A stretch of DNA of 64,000 nt from positions 43,600,501-43,664,500 of the forward strand of contig CM075674.1 in NCBI GenBank assembly GCA_037962975.1, read 5' to 3'. The notes beneath the pieces were generated by a model. It did no database searches and was not told where the DNA came from. It worked only from the letters and a program-made list of their open reading frames with translations. The DNA comes from Clitoria ternatea (taxonomy: Eukaryota; Streptophyta; Magnoliopsida; Fabales; Fabaceae). Positions 34,537-46,756 of this stretch are shown piece after piece (position 1 is the first letter of the stretch; each line of letters starts with the position of its first letter). The translations under genes were made by a program, and so were the position numbers.

Positions 34537-35270
34537 TGATCCGGTCTCAATACCGGTATCCGATCTACAAGGTGTATTTCAGCATCTTTGACAGTCAAAC
34601 AAAGTATGACCGGTGTTCTCGGTATACATCCGGACTGTAATTCCGTATCAGGAGCTCTCCCTATACCGGTTAGTCCGGATAACACCACACACACCGGATA
34701 CTATATACGTTACCCCACAAAGGACAAAGGGCATTGCTACGGGGACCGATCAATAATTCCCTGCACTACGAGCCAAAATCTGCTCACGGGAATGGTCCAC
34801 TTATCCCCTAATTCTGGTCTATACACTCTACGCTCAATATAAAATAGCCACTTGACCCAATCATTCTGGTAAGTGCGCAATAAAATAATGCTATTGGAGG
34901 TTAGTGGTTCCCCACTAACGAGTCCTCGTAAATCGAGCCAATCAGGTATATGAACTCCCTTCATGAAGGAGGGGGGATCTTTTTGGACAAAAAACCTATT
35001 TTATGATTACTCTCTGAAAAACATTCCTCACTTGGAATTTTATCACTGACTTGAGCGTCGGAGAATCTTTGCAGGTGACATCACCATTCGCCCACGTCAA
35101 CGCGTTAGGTCGGTGTGAAGGATCTCCAGAACGCCCAATCCGCCCTTCTCATATAAGGACAACGGATATTTATACCGGACACTCATACATCCGGTCTTCT
35201 ACACAGAATCTTCATACTATTTATGATTGACTTGACACCGGATCTATAGACCCCGGTTCAGGACAGATCA
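34537..35270 (+). repeat. Tat element B 3' LTR
   Basis: 734 bp, begins TGATCC and ends CAGATCA next to the TSD gtatg. About 14 differences from 18685-19419. Confidence 0.92.
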
Positions 35271-35275
35271 GTATG

Positions 35276-35690
35276 CTAATTGATAAATGTATACTTCTTG
35301 AAAAAGAGAATAAAGAACTAAAAGAATCACTTAGGAAGCTCACTAATAGTCAAACATATCTAAGAGTACCTCTTGAAGATCAAAAACATACACTTGATAG
35401 AAGGAAAATAGGTCATTACAAGAACCCTTTTGCACTCTACAAGGAAAAACCTAAATCCACTCTAAGATGTACAAACCATGAAAGAAAAGGGAACTCAATG
35501 TCTAACTGTTTTAAGAGGAAGCACATAGAATATAAAAGGAACCATTACAATCATACTATGACTTATTCTTTGGATGCAAAATGTTTCTATTATGGAATAT
35601 ATGGTCATATATCTTCTAATTGTTTTATAAAGAAATCTTGTCAAAAGTGCATGAGAAAGGTATGGATTCCAAAAACAACTTTGAAATCCT
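35276..35690 (+). pseudogene. Copia gag, C-terminal fragment with degenerate zinc knuckle
   Basis: It continues the host Copia gag after element B: a coiled-coil stretch (LEKENKELKESLRKL), a basic segment, then a knuckle-like CFYYGIYGHISSNC in which the second Cys is Tyr. KVWIPKTTLKS resembles the segment after the knuckle in many plant Copia gags. It closes with TAA, and no protease follows. Confidence 0.75.
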
Positions 35691-38600
35691 AAACTAACAA
35701 GAAAGGACCCAACTCTAGAAGGGTACCATAAAAACTTTAAATTTTGTAGGCATACTTTAAATTGGCAATTTCTCATTGACGAATGACCAAAGAATCAAGA
35801 TTCATAATCTTCACTCCAAAGAACAAAGAATGAGAAAGATAAGGATGCAGGAACTGCAAAATACCGAGGTATGATCAAATCCTTACTCTAGTAGATCAAA
35901 TATCATGTTTGCTATGTGTTTGTATGCTTAATTATGTTGAAATATTTATGCACTTGGCTGATAGTTTATTGAGAATTTTTAGAAATGTCTAAATAATTTT
36001 ATAAAGCCAAATTCCATACTTGTTCATAATGAATTTTGATGTGTGAAGATCTAACTTTGATTTGATATGTGAGTTTAAGCATGAAAGGTGTTAAGTTTTG
36101 AGATGGATGAATGAATAACTTTAAAACCCCTTAAATTCATTAAAATCTTAGGATCAATGATGTATGTGCATATCCTTATGACTTTGATTAAAGAGATTGA
36201 CAATAAGTTTGATAAATGATTGCTTGGATAACATGTTTTGATTCCATGAAAAACTTAAGATTAAAGTTGTTTGCATCCATGTATGTTAGGAAAGATTGAA
36301 ACATCAAAATGCTGAAATGTTAAATCTTGATGCTTAGATTCAAACTCTTAATAATGTATGAATTCTTAAATAATGCATGGACTCTTGATGATATATGAAT
36401 TCTTGATGATGTATGAATTCTTGGATGATGTATGTATTATGTATGAATCCTTGATAACGTATGAATTCTTAATGATGCATGAATTTTTGATTAAATATGA
36501 ATTCTTGATGATGTATCATTTATTGAACAAGAGATATGTTGTTTAACTAGTGGTATCTAAGTGTCAAACATCTTTCTTTAACAAAATGGTATCAATTGAA
36601 TTAGTAAGAGGAAGAGATCATGGGGACATAATCTTGATTATGCTTATACTCGTTATTACTGCCACTATGCTTTGATAATAAATACATATATTATGTGTAC
36701 AAGTGGTATCTATGCTTTGTTAATTTATGCATAATTTGTTTTAACAAGTGGTATGTCATATAACTTTCCTAACAAGCAAGTATCTTTTCATAACAAGTGG
36801 CATTAAACTTCATATCAAGAAAATGTTATAACAAGTTGATTATGACAAATTTTAAAGTTGCTTCAAGTTAGGACTATGTTATGCTTATATGACTTACAAA
36901 GCTGTCAATCTTAGGCAAAATATTTTCTATTCAATTATATGTTATTTTTGAAAAAGCCTAAGAGAAAGTTTGTATGCTCTATGTATGTTATAACAAGTGA
37001 TTGCCTAGACCTTAATGACTAGTAACATCATAGGAATGAACAAAAGAGTTTAATGTTAAATATCTATGCATCATGGTATATTAAGAGACAATGCATGGAA
37101 TGTTAAGAAACAATGCATGATATGATAAGTGATAATGCATGACATGATCGTCCTTAATACACCATGCTTGAGTAATTAGTATCTATCTTGATTGACTTTA
37201 TAATTCTTATCTACGTCGTATGTTTGATGATGCATAATCTTGAATGTGAAAAGAAATTTGAAAGTATTGCATCATTAAGTTTAAAAAGAATTATTGATTG
37301 AATCAAGAATGATGTATGCTTGAATGATAACAATCTTGTGCTAAATGCTTAAATGTTAATAATTGTTATCAAGAGCTTAAATTGGCAAATCCATCAAGTG
37401 GTATCATACATAGCATCAAGATAACAAGTGGTATGACATATATGTTATAGCTAATTGATTACAATGAATATATAACTTGCATTACAGCTACACCATAACC
37501 ATGATATGATTCTGTGACTTATCTTTAAGTGTTGTAAATGATCTATGCCAAACGTATTCTCTTGTACAATCACATACTTTTAAATAAATGACATATGTAC
37601 CCTAGGTAAATGCTTGACTAGACCTATATGTAACATCATAGGCACTAGTTAAGAAGAGAATATTTGAGATAATAAAATATGGAAAAATAGATATATTGGC
37701 ATATGTTCTAATACAAATGCATGAGTAAGCCAACAAGCTGTATTAATCATTCCACCTTTGCTCTGATACCTAGATATAAGTGAAATTGCAATAAGTGGTA
37801 TCATAGTGCAATAACAAGTGGTATATGAAATAGAAATAGGTGGTGTCCATTGAAAAAGAAAGATTATTATGTTTAATCATTACCATTGCCTATGTTGAAA
37901 TTAGTGTTTACTCTACTACTATGCTCTGTGAATTATATGAATTATATTAACAAGTGGTATGAATAACAAATTATACAAGCTGGATATATCACTTCATCCC
38001 TGCTCTGATACCTAGATATAAATATACATTGTTGAAAACTCCTCTATGTTACTGCTCTGATACCTAAAAATGCATTAAGCAATATTAATTAAATGATTAA
38101 CAAGTGGATTCTTATATGCAAGTGGTATCTAACCTTTGAGTGGTATCTATTTATATTGTGATATCTATTGCTTCAATAAGTGGTATCCATTAAAAGGAGG
38201 AGATCATGTGATTAAAAAGTAAACAAATGATATCAGACTTGATTAAATAGCCTAACAAGTAGTATCAGACTTGATCAAATTGGTATAATTGGCTTCACAC
38301 GTTAATAAGTGGTATATATTTTTAAAGTGATATCAATTACAGTAGTAAGGGGGAGCACACACATGAATGATTATCTTTGATTTCACTTCTCTATGATTAT
38401 GTTTATGGCACTTATGCTTATAATTTTGTTTCTGCTCTCCTATATGCTTACTTGGAAAAATATTCTTGTGCATTTGATAATGCCAAAAAGGGAGAAAATT
38501 ATGTGCTTATTGAAAATGATTTTTCCTATCCAAAATTGAGAAAATTACTTGCTTACCTATATCTTGACTTATTAATAAATGTGCAAGTAATGATAACAAT

Positions 38601-39400
38601 CAAGAAAACTATATGTGTGCTTAATTGAAAAGAATCATGTGATGCTTACTTGAAAGTGACATTAACTACATGATTAAAAATGAGTTAGAATTAATTATAT
38701 GCTTACTTGATGAATGAATTATGTGATTGATTATTGAATCTAGATATTAACATGTGGTATGTAATAAAATGGTATATATCTTTGATCATGTTGTGAGCTT
38801 TGATTTGAATTCTACTACTTTTTATGAAATACTTGCTCTAAATCTCTCTTAATCAAATAAATGAGTTTATATGTTGATGGCATAGCTTATAACTAAGATA
38901 ATGATCTTTTTGATGATGCCAAAGGGGGAGAGATTAGTGAAAGGAATAGTAAAAAGAATAAAATGTCATTTATGCCAAAAAAGGAGAATTACTATGATAA
39001 GATTATTGTTTTATTTTTGATGATGCCAAAGGGAGAGAGATATCATGTTGCCATTAGAAAGGGGGAGAAGAATATGATAAAATAGCATGTTGTTAAAAAG
39101 AGAAAAATATTATTATTATGCTTATTATGCTTGCTTACACTACCACGATGATCTGAAAATTAGATGAACTATTTTGTGGTATCTATTGCATGATTAAGGG
39201 AGAGATATTATCTTGCATGATATATTATGATCTTTTAAAAAGTGATATTCAAGAAGTGGTATCTTTTTCAAAAAGACTATGCATGATCCTACATTAACAA
39301 AGTGATATAAAAATGCATTTGTAAGGGGGAGTAGTTTATGCCATGAAATTGAACTGTTATGAGACTAACACCCGAGAGATGAACATTTGTTGTCATCATC
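35691..39400. other. AT-rich non-coding internal region of the Copia element
   Basis: About 3.7 kb with no recognisable pol. It holds about twenty copies of AAGTGGTAT(C/G), the LTR/PBS junction motif, and at least three GCTCTGATACC motifs (37753, 37998, 38050), the PBS complement. A degenerate GTATGAATTCTTGATGAT-type tandem repeat lies at about 36348-36520. Several GGGGGAG tracts (38350, 38930, 39060, 39325) resemble the PPT. Open frames inside are short and unlike any known family. Confidence 0.65.
36348..36520. repeat. Degenerate minisatellite
   Basis: Eight or so imperfect units of 18-24 bp built around TATGAATTCTTGATGAT. Confidence 0.65.
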
Positions 39401-39414
39401 AAAAAGGGGGAGAA
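39401..39414 (+). promoter_or_regulatory. Polypurine tract of the Copia element
   Basis: AAAAAGGGGGAGAA lies directly before the TG of the 3' LTR, the usual plant Copia layout. Confidence 0.8.
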
Positions 39415-41118
39415 TGTATTTATATGTTGATACAGGTTTTGACTATGACAAACAAAATGTTCAAAGAATCAAGAAATATATCAATGAATTTGAAGAATGC
39501 TGAAACAATAAAGAAAGGATGAAGAATCATGAATATCAAGCTAAATCGGGTCAAGAAATCAAGAATTAAATGCACAAGAATTGATGAACTCCAAAGAAAT
39601 GATTCAAGGCAGTTGTAAAGGTTTAAAACAGGTGGAATATAATCATCAAAGTGCCTAAGGATCAAAGGAACCAAGGTATATGCAAAAGGATCTCAAAAAG
39701 GGTAAAAAAATGCACAAAAAAATGGAGAATCAGGTGGATGAATCGATTCATACATGTCTGAATTGATTCATACGTATTAAATGCACCCAGAATGTGTTTT
39801 TTGAAGGGATGAATCGATTCATATAAGCCTGAATCGATTCATACCTCTGGGCAAGTGAAAAATGAGTGAATTTCATGCCTGAATCGATTCATTGGGCTTC
39901 CAAAGTGAAAAATACACTATATAAATCTATTCATGAGAATGAATCTATTCATGAGCGTATGAATCTATTTATACGTCTGTCGGGACCAAAAAAATTACGC
40001 AATAACACTATATGAATCTATTCATTTGGTCCTCGAATCTATTCATTTCATTTCTTGATGCATAAATACACTAAATAAATCCATTCATGAAAATGAATCC
40101 ATTCATTTAGTTCAAATTGGAATTTCAAATTTGAATTTCAAAGCATCAGACAATGACACAACTTGCAACAAAAATTAGAATAAGAAATCAACCTTGCACA
40201 AAACATGGAAGCCAGAAAATAAGGATTCCTGAGAACATGATTTATTGGAAACATGCAATGCTTAAATTAAGGATCATTGGAAACACAATTGCATGATTTA
40301 AGGATAATAATTTGAAATTGCTCCTGAGACATTGCCTATAAGTAGAGAAGAATTGAAGAAGAAAAACACACCAACAGAGCAAGCAACAAAATCATTCCTT
40401 CCTCTCTATTTCTATCTCTTTGCTAATTACTCTCCATTTATAATTACCTTTGCTATTCTCTTTGAGAGTTAGAGAGTGAAAATTATTTTGAGAAGCTTAA
40501 ATTTTCCTATCCTCTCTATGAGAGTTATTATTTTGTGAGAGCTTCAAGTTGTATATCTACTCTATTGAGAGAAAAGTCTTGTAAGCCAAACACCAAAATT
40601 CTGAGAGTTTTAAGGTTGAGTTTCAACCTTGGTTATTAAGAGATTGTGAGATTGGGTAGGGTTGCCCTTTGCTTGTGAGAATTAAGTTCTTGAGTGTGGG
40701 ACACTAAGAAGTTGTAATTGCTCAAAGATTGTATCTCAAATCTTCAATAGTGGAATCCTTCAAGTGGGTTGCTTGAATGCGAGACGTATACCAGGGTGGT
40801 GGAACTTGTTATATCGGTTTACAAATTCTCTCTTCCCTTAAACTCCTTATTATTGAGAATTTAAATTGCATGTTAAAATATTTATATCTAATTAGTTTGT
40901 TGAAATTTGCTTAAATTAAATCCTTGAATTAATTGACTTAAATCTTGTTGGATTTAATTATTGCATAAGTGAGTAAAATATTATTATTAATAACTTGGCA
41001 AATTAATTATGCTTAATTAATTTGTTAGAAATTGTTTTAAGTTAAATTTGTATTGGAATTAATTATTACATGCCAAGTATTTCAAGAATTGCCTAAACTA
41101 ATAACTTGCCTTGCTTAT
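39415..41118 (+). repeat. Copia 3' LTR, first part
   Basis: Begins TGTATTTATATG after the PPT. It matches 1-1100 from 40059 onward and is interrupted by the CACTA element at 41119; the remainder is 50600-50784. Confidence 0.85.
39735..40130. repeat. ATGAATCGATTCAT palindrome cluster in Copia U3
   Basis: About a dozen copies or near-copies of the 14-bp palindrome ATGAATCGATTCAT or half-decayed forms such as GAATCTATTCAT and GAATCCATTCAT. The first 60 bases of the window are the end of the same cluster in the 5' LTR. Confidence 0.75.
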
Positions 41119-41660
41119 CACTAATGGAAAAAATGGATATAACAACGGGATATTATTCACGGGTAGAAGAGGATCAGTGATAAAAACATGCGCGGTGGCA
41201 TTTTTGAAATTATAAGGTGAACGTTTTAATCAGAGAAAACTATATATCCATGGTTAACATCATAACCGTGAACGTACCCATAATATATATTCACGGTTGA
41301 GGAGTCAACCGTGGATATATAGTACCTGAAATATATATCGACGGTTGTGATCACAACCGTGAATATATATTGATGGGTACGTTCACGGTTATGATGTGAA
41401 CCGTGGATATATATAGATGTCAATATTCACGGTTGTATTTCCAACCGTGGATATATAGTTCAGGTTTTAGGGTTTAATCACTGGGTACTCTATGTCCACG
41501 GTTGTTTCTATAACTGTGAATATAGATTTAATATTTATCCATGGTTACGATACCAACCGTGGATATATAGTTAACATTTATCCATGGTTGTTTGTTAAAC
41601 CGTTAATATATGTTTAATATATTCACGGTTGTGAGGGGGAACCATGAATATATATCCTTT
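41119..41660. repeat. CACTA left terminal inverted repeat and subterminal array
   Basis: The TIR (about 41119-41150) is followed by some fifteen copies of AACCGTGAATATA or its complement TATATTCACGGTT in both orientations, with variants GTGGATATATAG. Such arrays are TnpA-type protein binding sites in the En/Spm family. Confidence 0.85.
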
Positions 41661-43461
41661 CTGAAACTTCAAAAGCCGCGCCTTTCACTCTTTTTTCAGT
41701 TTCTCCTTACTTTCGCTGGTTATCGTCTTCTTCCTCGTCCTGCTCTTTGTTGGTCGTAGGCTTCTGGGTTCACTTCCTTCTTCTTTCGCGTGCCCTTCTT
41801 CTTCTTCGTTCAGCATTGTCAGGTAAGTGCTTCGTTGCCCTTCTTCTTTCGTTCACTTTTTAACCTCTGCTTCGTTGTTATGCTGTATAATCGTAATGGG
41901 TTTGCTTCGTTCTCTCTGTTTGTGTGTTTATTGTTGAAGCTGAACTCTGTCTCTGCTATTTTGACATTGCCTGTGACATTTTCATTGTTGTGGAGACGAG
42001 AAATGGCTGACGAGAATTGATATCTTTTTCATTGTTGCTATTTTGACATTGTTGCTATTTTTACATTGCCTCTGAACTCTGTCTCTGTCTCTGCTGAAAT
42101 GGGTGACGAGAATTTTATTGTTTGTGCACCAAAAAAATGAAAGAATTGATATCCTTCAGAACAAAATATGTATTGAAATCAATTACCAAAAAAAAAGTAC
42201 TGAAATAAAAACAGTAGCTGTAATGATCATACTGTTTTTGAGGTTGCAATATCTATAAAATTAGAATCATTTTAAGAAAAAAATATTTTAAAGGGAAATT
42301 ACTTAGATTTACATCATAGCTGGTGTTTTAAGAAATTAAATTGAGGAAACATGGAATTTGTTATAAGAGTTTTCTATCACATATAGCATATACCCATACA
42401 TACATAAAAAAATTATAGAAAGTTTGTATTAGGAGAAGTATGTACTTATCCTACTTACGGTAGGTAGGAATTGGTCTTCCGTGTTACAATAATTTAGCGT
42501 AATAACACCATCGTTGCATAAATCCCACAAAAAATAAAATCTTACATCAATGTGTTTACTCCTTCCATGTAGAACTAGATTTTTAGACAATGTAATGGTA
42601 GAAGCATTATCACAAAATATAATAGTTACTCCTTCATGGAAGTAGTTTAGATGCTCTAAAATTCTTCTTAACTAAAAGTGACCCAAAAAAAAGTGACCCA
42701 AAAATAAAATGAATCAATATGGATTTTTGACCAACCCAACCCGGGCCACCATGTTTAAAAAATAAAAATCCAATACCAAACAAAACTTCAAAAATGTCAT
42801 AATCCAACACCATATCCATAATTCATAAAATAAAAGTTCAACCCTCATGTCTCAAATTCCATAATCCATCATCCAACACCATAGTTCTACTTGAAAATAC
42901 CACAATTATATAATGTTATTTCTGTTGCTATTTTTTCTCTCATATAATGTTATTTGTTTACGTTTGTATGTATATGGTTGTCAATGTTGCGAACTCATAG
43001 GCTCATACTAGCTAACTGGTATGAGGATGTGCATGAGTGAACCGTAGTTCCCCGTTTGAGATTCGACACAAATGGTCATTAAATTAATTAATGTCATCAT
43101 TTGTGTTGAATCTTGAATTGTCCGTTTGGACAGTTTGGGATGAACAATTATTTTTTATACGCCACTGTTAGTATGTACAAGTTAGGAGTTATTTTAAAAT
43201 TTGAATGAACTTTCGGTAACTTGTATTTTGTGTTGTTCTCTGGGTGCATATTTGGTTGTGGTTGAATTTGATTTGACCACTCTCATTTTGTGTACTTAGA
43301 GACCAATGCGAAATGCTGCCGAAATTTCATCAAATTTTAAAATAAGTCCTAACCTGTATATATGAATGACGTATAAAAACAATTGTCATGCTGAATGGGT
43401 ATAGGACCACCACCTTTGTATAAAAAGTGAGGTTGATCATAGCACCTTGTAAACAGTTGGT
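41661..43461. other. CACTA 5' region with pyrimidine-rich leader
   Basis: A CT-rich stretch (41690-41825) looks like a 5' UTR exon ending at a strong donor, CAG|GTAAGT near 41820. The rest up to the TnpD ATG is AT-rich and may be a leader intron. It contains a Copia RNase H remnant at about 42460-42670; otherwise nothing is recognised. Confidence 0.45.
42460..42670 (-). pseudogene. Ty1/Copia RNase H remnant inside the CACTA element
   Basis: Translation of the minus strand shows the end of a Copia RNase H: EGVTIIFCDNAS, then LSKNLVLHGRSKHIDVRF and DGVITLNYCNTED. These match the conserved CDN-x-S and HxRxKHID blocks of plant Copia polyproteins. It is a short fragment with no LTR in sight, probably captured before or during amplification of this CACTA family. 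Confidence 0.72.
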
Positions 43462-46400
43462 ATGGATCGGAGTTGGATAACTGCATCACGCCTAAGTCTG
43501 GAGTACGAGGGGGGAGTTGAATCATTTATAGAATTCGTAGCGAGGAATGCAGTGGGGGTGAATGGAAAGTATTTTTGCCCTTGTGTTAAATGCTTCAACC
43601 TGCGTCGGGTAGACTTGGAAGAGGTGCGAGAACATCTACTGTGTGACGGTTTTCTACGTAGTTATACGCGTTGGATATGGCATGGTGAAGATGTGGTGGT
43701 GCCAAGTAACAGCTCTCAGACTAAAAATCGAAGCTCGATACATGACAACGATGTCGACATGGATGACCAACTCAAGGATATGATCCGTGATGTAGGGGTA
43801 GAAGGTTTTAAGAAAGCTCATGTATATACAACTCTGTGTGAGGACTCTGAGCAGCCGTTGTATCCAAACTGCCTCAATTTCACGAGGTTATCAGCAGTTT
43901 TGCGATTGTTTAATTTGAAGGACATAAACGGGTGGACGGATAAAAGTTTCACTGACTTACTGAAGTTGTTGAAAGAAATGCTCCCAGCTGGAAACACCTT
44001 GCTGAAAAGTAACTATGAGGCCAAAAAGGTGTTGTGTCCTATGGGTTTGGAGTATGAGAAAATACATGCATGCCCAAATGATTGTGTATTATTCCGGGGT
44101 GAGTTAGAAATGCTGCATCGATGTCCTAGATGTGGGGTGTCACGGTATAAGAAGAAAGAGGCGGATTCTGATGAGGTATGCACTAAAGGGTCTCCTGCAA
44201 AGGTGTTGTGGTATCTACCTATAGTTCCAAGACTAAAGCGTCTGTTTGCCAATGCAGATGATGCAAAACTTATGAGATGGCATGCTGATGAGAGGGTTGT
44301 TAATGGACTACTTAGGCATCCGGCCGATGGGTCGCAATGGAAGAAAATGGATAGGATTTTTCCAGAATTTGCCAATGAACCAAGAAATGTTAGGCTTGCA
44401 CTAGCCACAGACGGCATGAACCCGTTTGGGAACCTAAGCACAAACCATAGTTCGTGGCCTGTTTTGTTGTTTGTTTACAACTTGCCGCCATGGTTGTGCA
44501 TGAAGCGAAAATATGTGATGTTATCAATGATGATTTCTGGTCCACGACAACCGGGGAACGACATTGATGTATATTTAACTCCATTGGTTGAAGACCTCAA
44601 AAGGTTGTGGGAAGACGGGGTTGAAGTGTTTGATGGGTTTACCGGGCGATCATTCAAATTGCGTGCCATGTTATTTTGCACAATCAATGACTTTCCAGCG
44701 TATGGTAACTTATCTGGGTACAGTGTGAAGGGTCATAAAGCTTGTCCAGTATGTAAGGAGGGGACTAGTTCTGTGCGGTTGCATCATGGCAGGAAAAATG
44801 TTTATCTTCGACATCGAAGGTTTTTTAAAGCGAATCATCCGTTTCGAAGGTTGAAGAAGTCGTTTAACGGTGCCTAAGATTTTGAAATGGCTCCTCCACC
44901 ACTATTTGGTCGCCAGGCATATGAAAAGGTGAAGGACGTCAACGTGCAATTTGGTAAGTGTGAAAAACAGCACCCGACACAAAACAACTGGAAGAAAAGG
45001 TCAGTGTTTTTTGACCTGCCATATTGGAGGGAGCTTGATGTAAGACACTACATTGATGTAATGCATGTGGAGAAGAATGTGTGCGACAGTTTAGTTGGTA
45101 CACTCTTAAACATACCCGGGAAGACTAAGGATGGCCTAAACTCGCGTATGGACTTACAGTTGATGGGTATACGTTAGGATTTGCATCCACAATCAAAGGG
45201 CAAAAGAACATATTTGCCTCCAGCATGTCATACGTTATCCAGAAAAGAAAAGCAAAGTCTGTGTGAATCGTTACGAAGTGTGAAAGTTCCGTCAGGTTAT
45301 GGCTCCAACATCAAGTCTTGTGTTTCCATGAAAGATTTGAAGTTAGTTGGGTTGAAGTCTCACGATTGTCACATGTTGATGCAGCAGTTTCTGCCTATCG
45401 CCATTCGTGACATTCTTCCTAAAAATGTGAGAAATGTCATAACAAGGTTGTGTATGTTTTTCAATTCCATATGTTGCAAGGTAATCGTGCCCGGCGAATT
45501 GGATGTGTTAGAACAGGAAGCATCACTTATATTATGTCAGCTTGAAATGTATTTCCCACCCTCTTTTTTTTGACATAATGGTCCACTTAATCATCCATTT
45601 GGTGAGAGAGGTCCGTTGGTGTGGTCCAGTGTTCTTACGGTGGATGTATCCCGTTGAGCGATATATGAAGATATTGAAAGGGTATATGAAGAACCAACGT
45701 CGTCCCGAAGCTTCAATTATGGAAAGATATATTGCAGAGGAAGCAATTGAGTTTTGCACTGAATACATGTCACATGCTGCAAGCATTGGTATTCCAACGA
45801 CTCGTCATGAAGGGAGATTGGATGGGAAAGGAACGATTGGAAAAAAAGTGAAGAGCATGCCACGTGCTGATGTCCTTCAGGCACACTTGTATATTTTAAA
45901 CAACACGGATGACGTGCAACCGTATCTAGCCACACACAAGGAGCTAGTCAAGAAAACCAACCCTAAAATGACTGAAAAGTGGTTGTTGAATGAACACAAC
46001 AAGAGTTTCATGCAGTGGTTCCAAAAGACCGTCCTGAAAGATGCATCTGCATCCTCGACATTACATCGACTAGCACAGGGCCCGAACTTTGATGTCCTCA
46101 CCTTTTGTGGGTATGACATAAACAATTATTCGTTTTATACAAGGACACAGGATGAAAAGAGTACAAATCAAAACAGTGGAGTGATGGTTGTGGCTCAGTC
46201 AATGCATTTCTCAACTGCGAAGGACAACAACCCTGTCATGGCCGAGTCATGCTACTTTGGTGTGATTGAAGATATATGGGAAGTTGATTACGGTCCCTTC
46301 ACCGTTCCTGTGTTTAAATGCAAATGGGTTGACAATAAGAACGGTGTCACAACTGATGATTTAGGAGTTACGTTGGTGGACCTCAACAAGATAGGGCATA

Positions 46401-46642
46401 AGGACGAACCATTCATAATGGCAACGCATGTGAAGCAAGTTTTTTATGTGGCTGACCCAGCTGACAAACGGTGGTCAATTGTTATCCAAGGTAGACACAT
46501 TGGAGACCCCAATGTTGATATTGTGGACATTCCATCAACTACAACGCGTATTCCAACATCTATCATGGAACATGACATAGATGATGTTGTTGCCAGTCGT
46601 CATGACCACCATGAGGGCTTGTGGGAAAATATTTCATCTTAA
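43462..46642 (+). pseudogene. CACTA TnpD-type transposase
   Basis: An En/Spm transposase. The N-terminus (MDRSWI ... YFCPCVKCFNLRR ... WIWHGE) is a Transpos_assoc-type zinc-binding domain. A Transposase_21-type core follows (LATDGMNPFG, GPRQPGNDIDVYL, CTINDFPAYGNLSG, then CPVCKEG). DUF4218-like (SHDCHMLMQQFLPIA ... RWMYPVERYMKILKGY) and DUF4216-like (CYFGVIEDIWEVDY) regions end the protein. The ATG at 43462 opens 471 codons to a TAA at 44875-44877. Homology continues in frame to a TAG at 45175-45177, and then to a T run near 45565 where the frame shifts by one. The remainder ends at TAA 46640-46642. Two stops and one homopolymer indel make it a recent pseudogene, unless the T-run is a sequencing error. 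Confidence 0.87.
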
Positions 46643-46756
46643 TAGGGTATTAATCTTGTTGGTGATTCATTGAATTACATGTTATATTAGTTATTCGTTG
46701 TTTTAAATGTTATATTAAATATTTGACAGTTTTTTTCCTTGTTTGGACAGATACTC

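Larger units (their letters stand above)
18685..35270 (+). mobile_element. Ty3/Gypsy Tat-lineage element B
   Basis: A 16,586-bp element flanked by the TSD gtatg (18680-18684 and 35271-35275), in opposite orientation to element A and collinear with it throughout. LTRs are 18685-19419 and 34537-35270. They differ by about 14 positions by eye, fewer than in A, so B looks younger. Gag-pol is on plus and the two antisense genes on minus. Several nonsense changes and two small frameshifts in gag-pol show it is inactive. Confidence 0.92.

Noticed and set aside
1581..35270. Inverted A/B pair as an assembly artefact
   Set aside because: Different TSDs, different lesions and many SNPs between the arms make a simple duplicated-read artefact unlikely.
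35495..35776. 93-codon minus-strand frame over the Copia gag end
   Set aside because: Shadow of the plus-strand gag, which has the knuckle-like motif.
38377..38628. 83-codon frame in the Copia spacer
   Set aside because: Hydrophobic, AT-driven composition and no family match; PPT-like and PBS-like motifs around it suggest non-coding DNA.
42634..42819. 61-codon frame on minus near the Copia RNase H remnant
   Set aside because: Different frame from the recognisable RNase H codons, with no similarity of its own.
45175..45177. Stops in TnpD explained by introns
   Set aside because: The protein homology runs straight through both stops with no gap and no GT-AG pair that removes only the stop.
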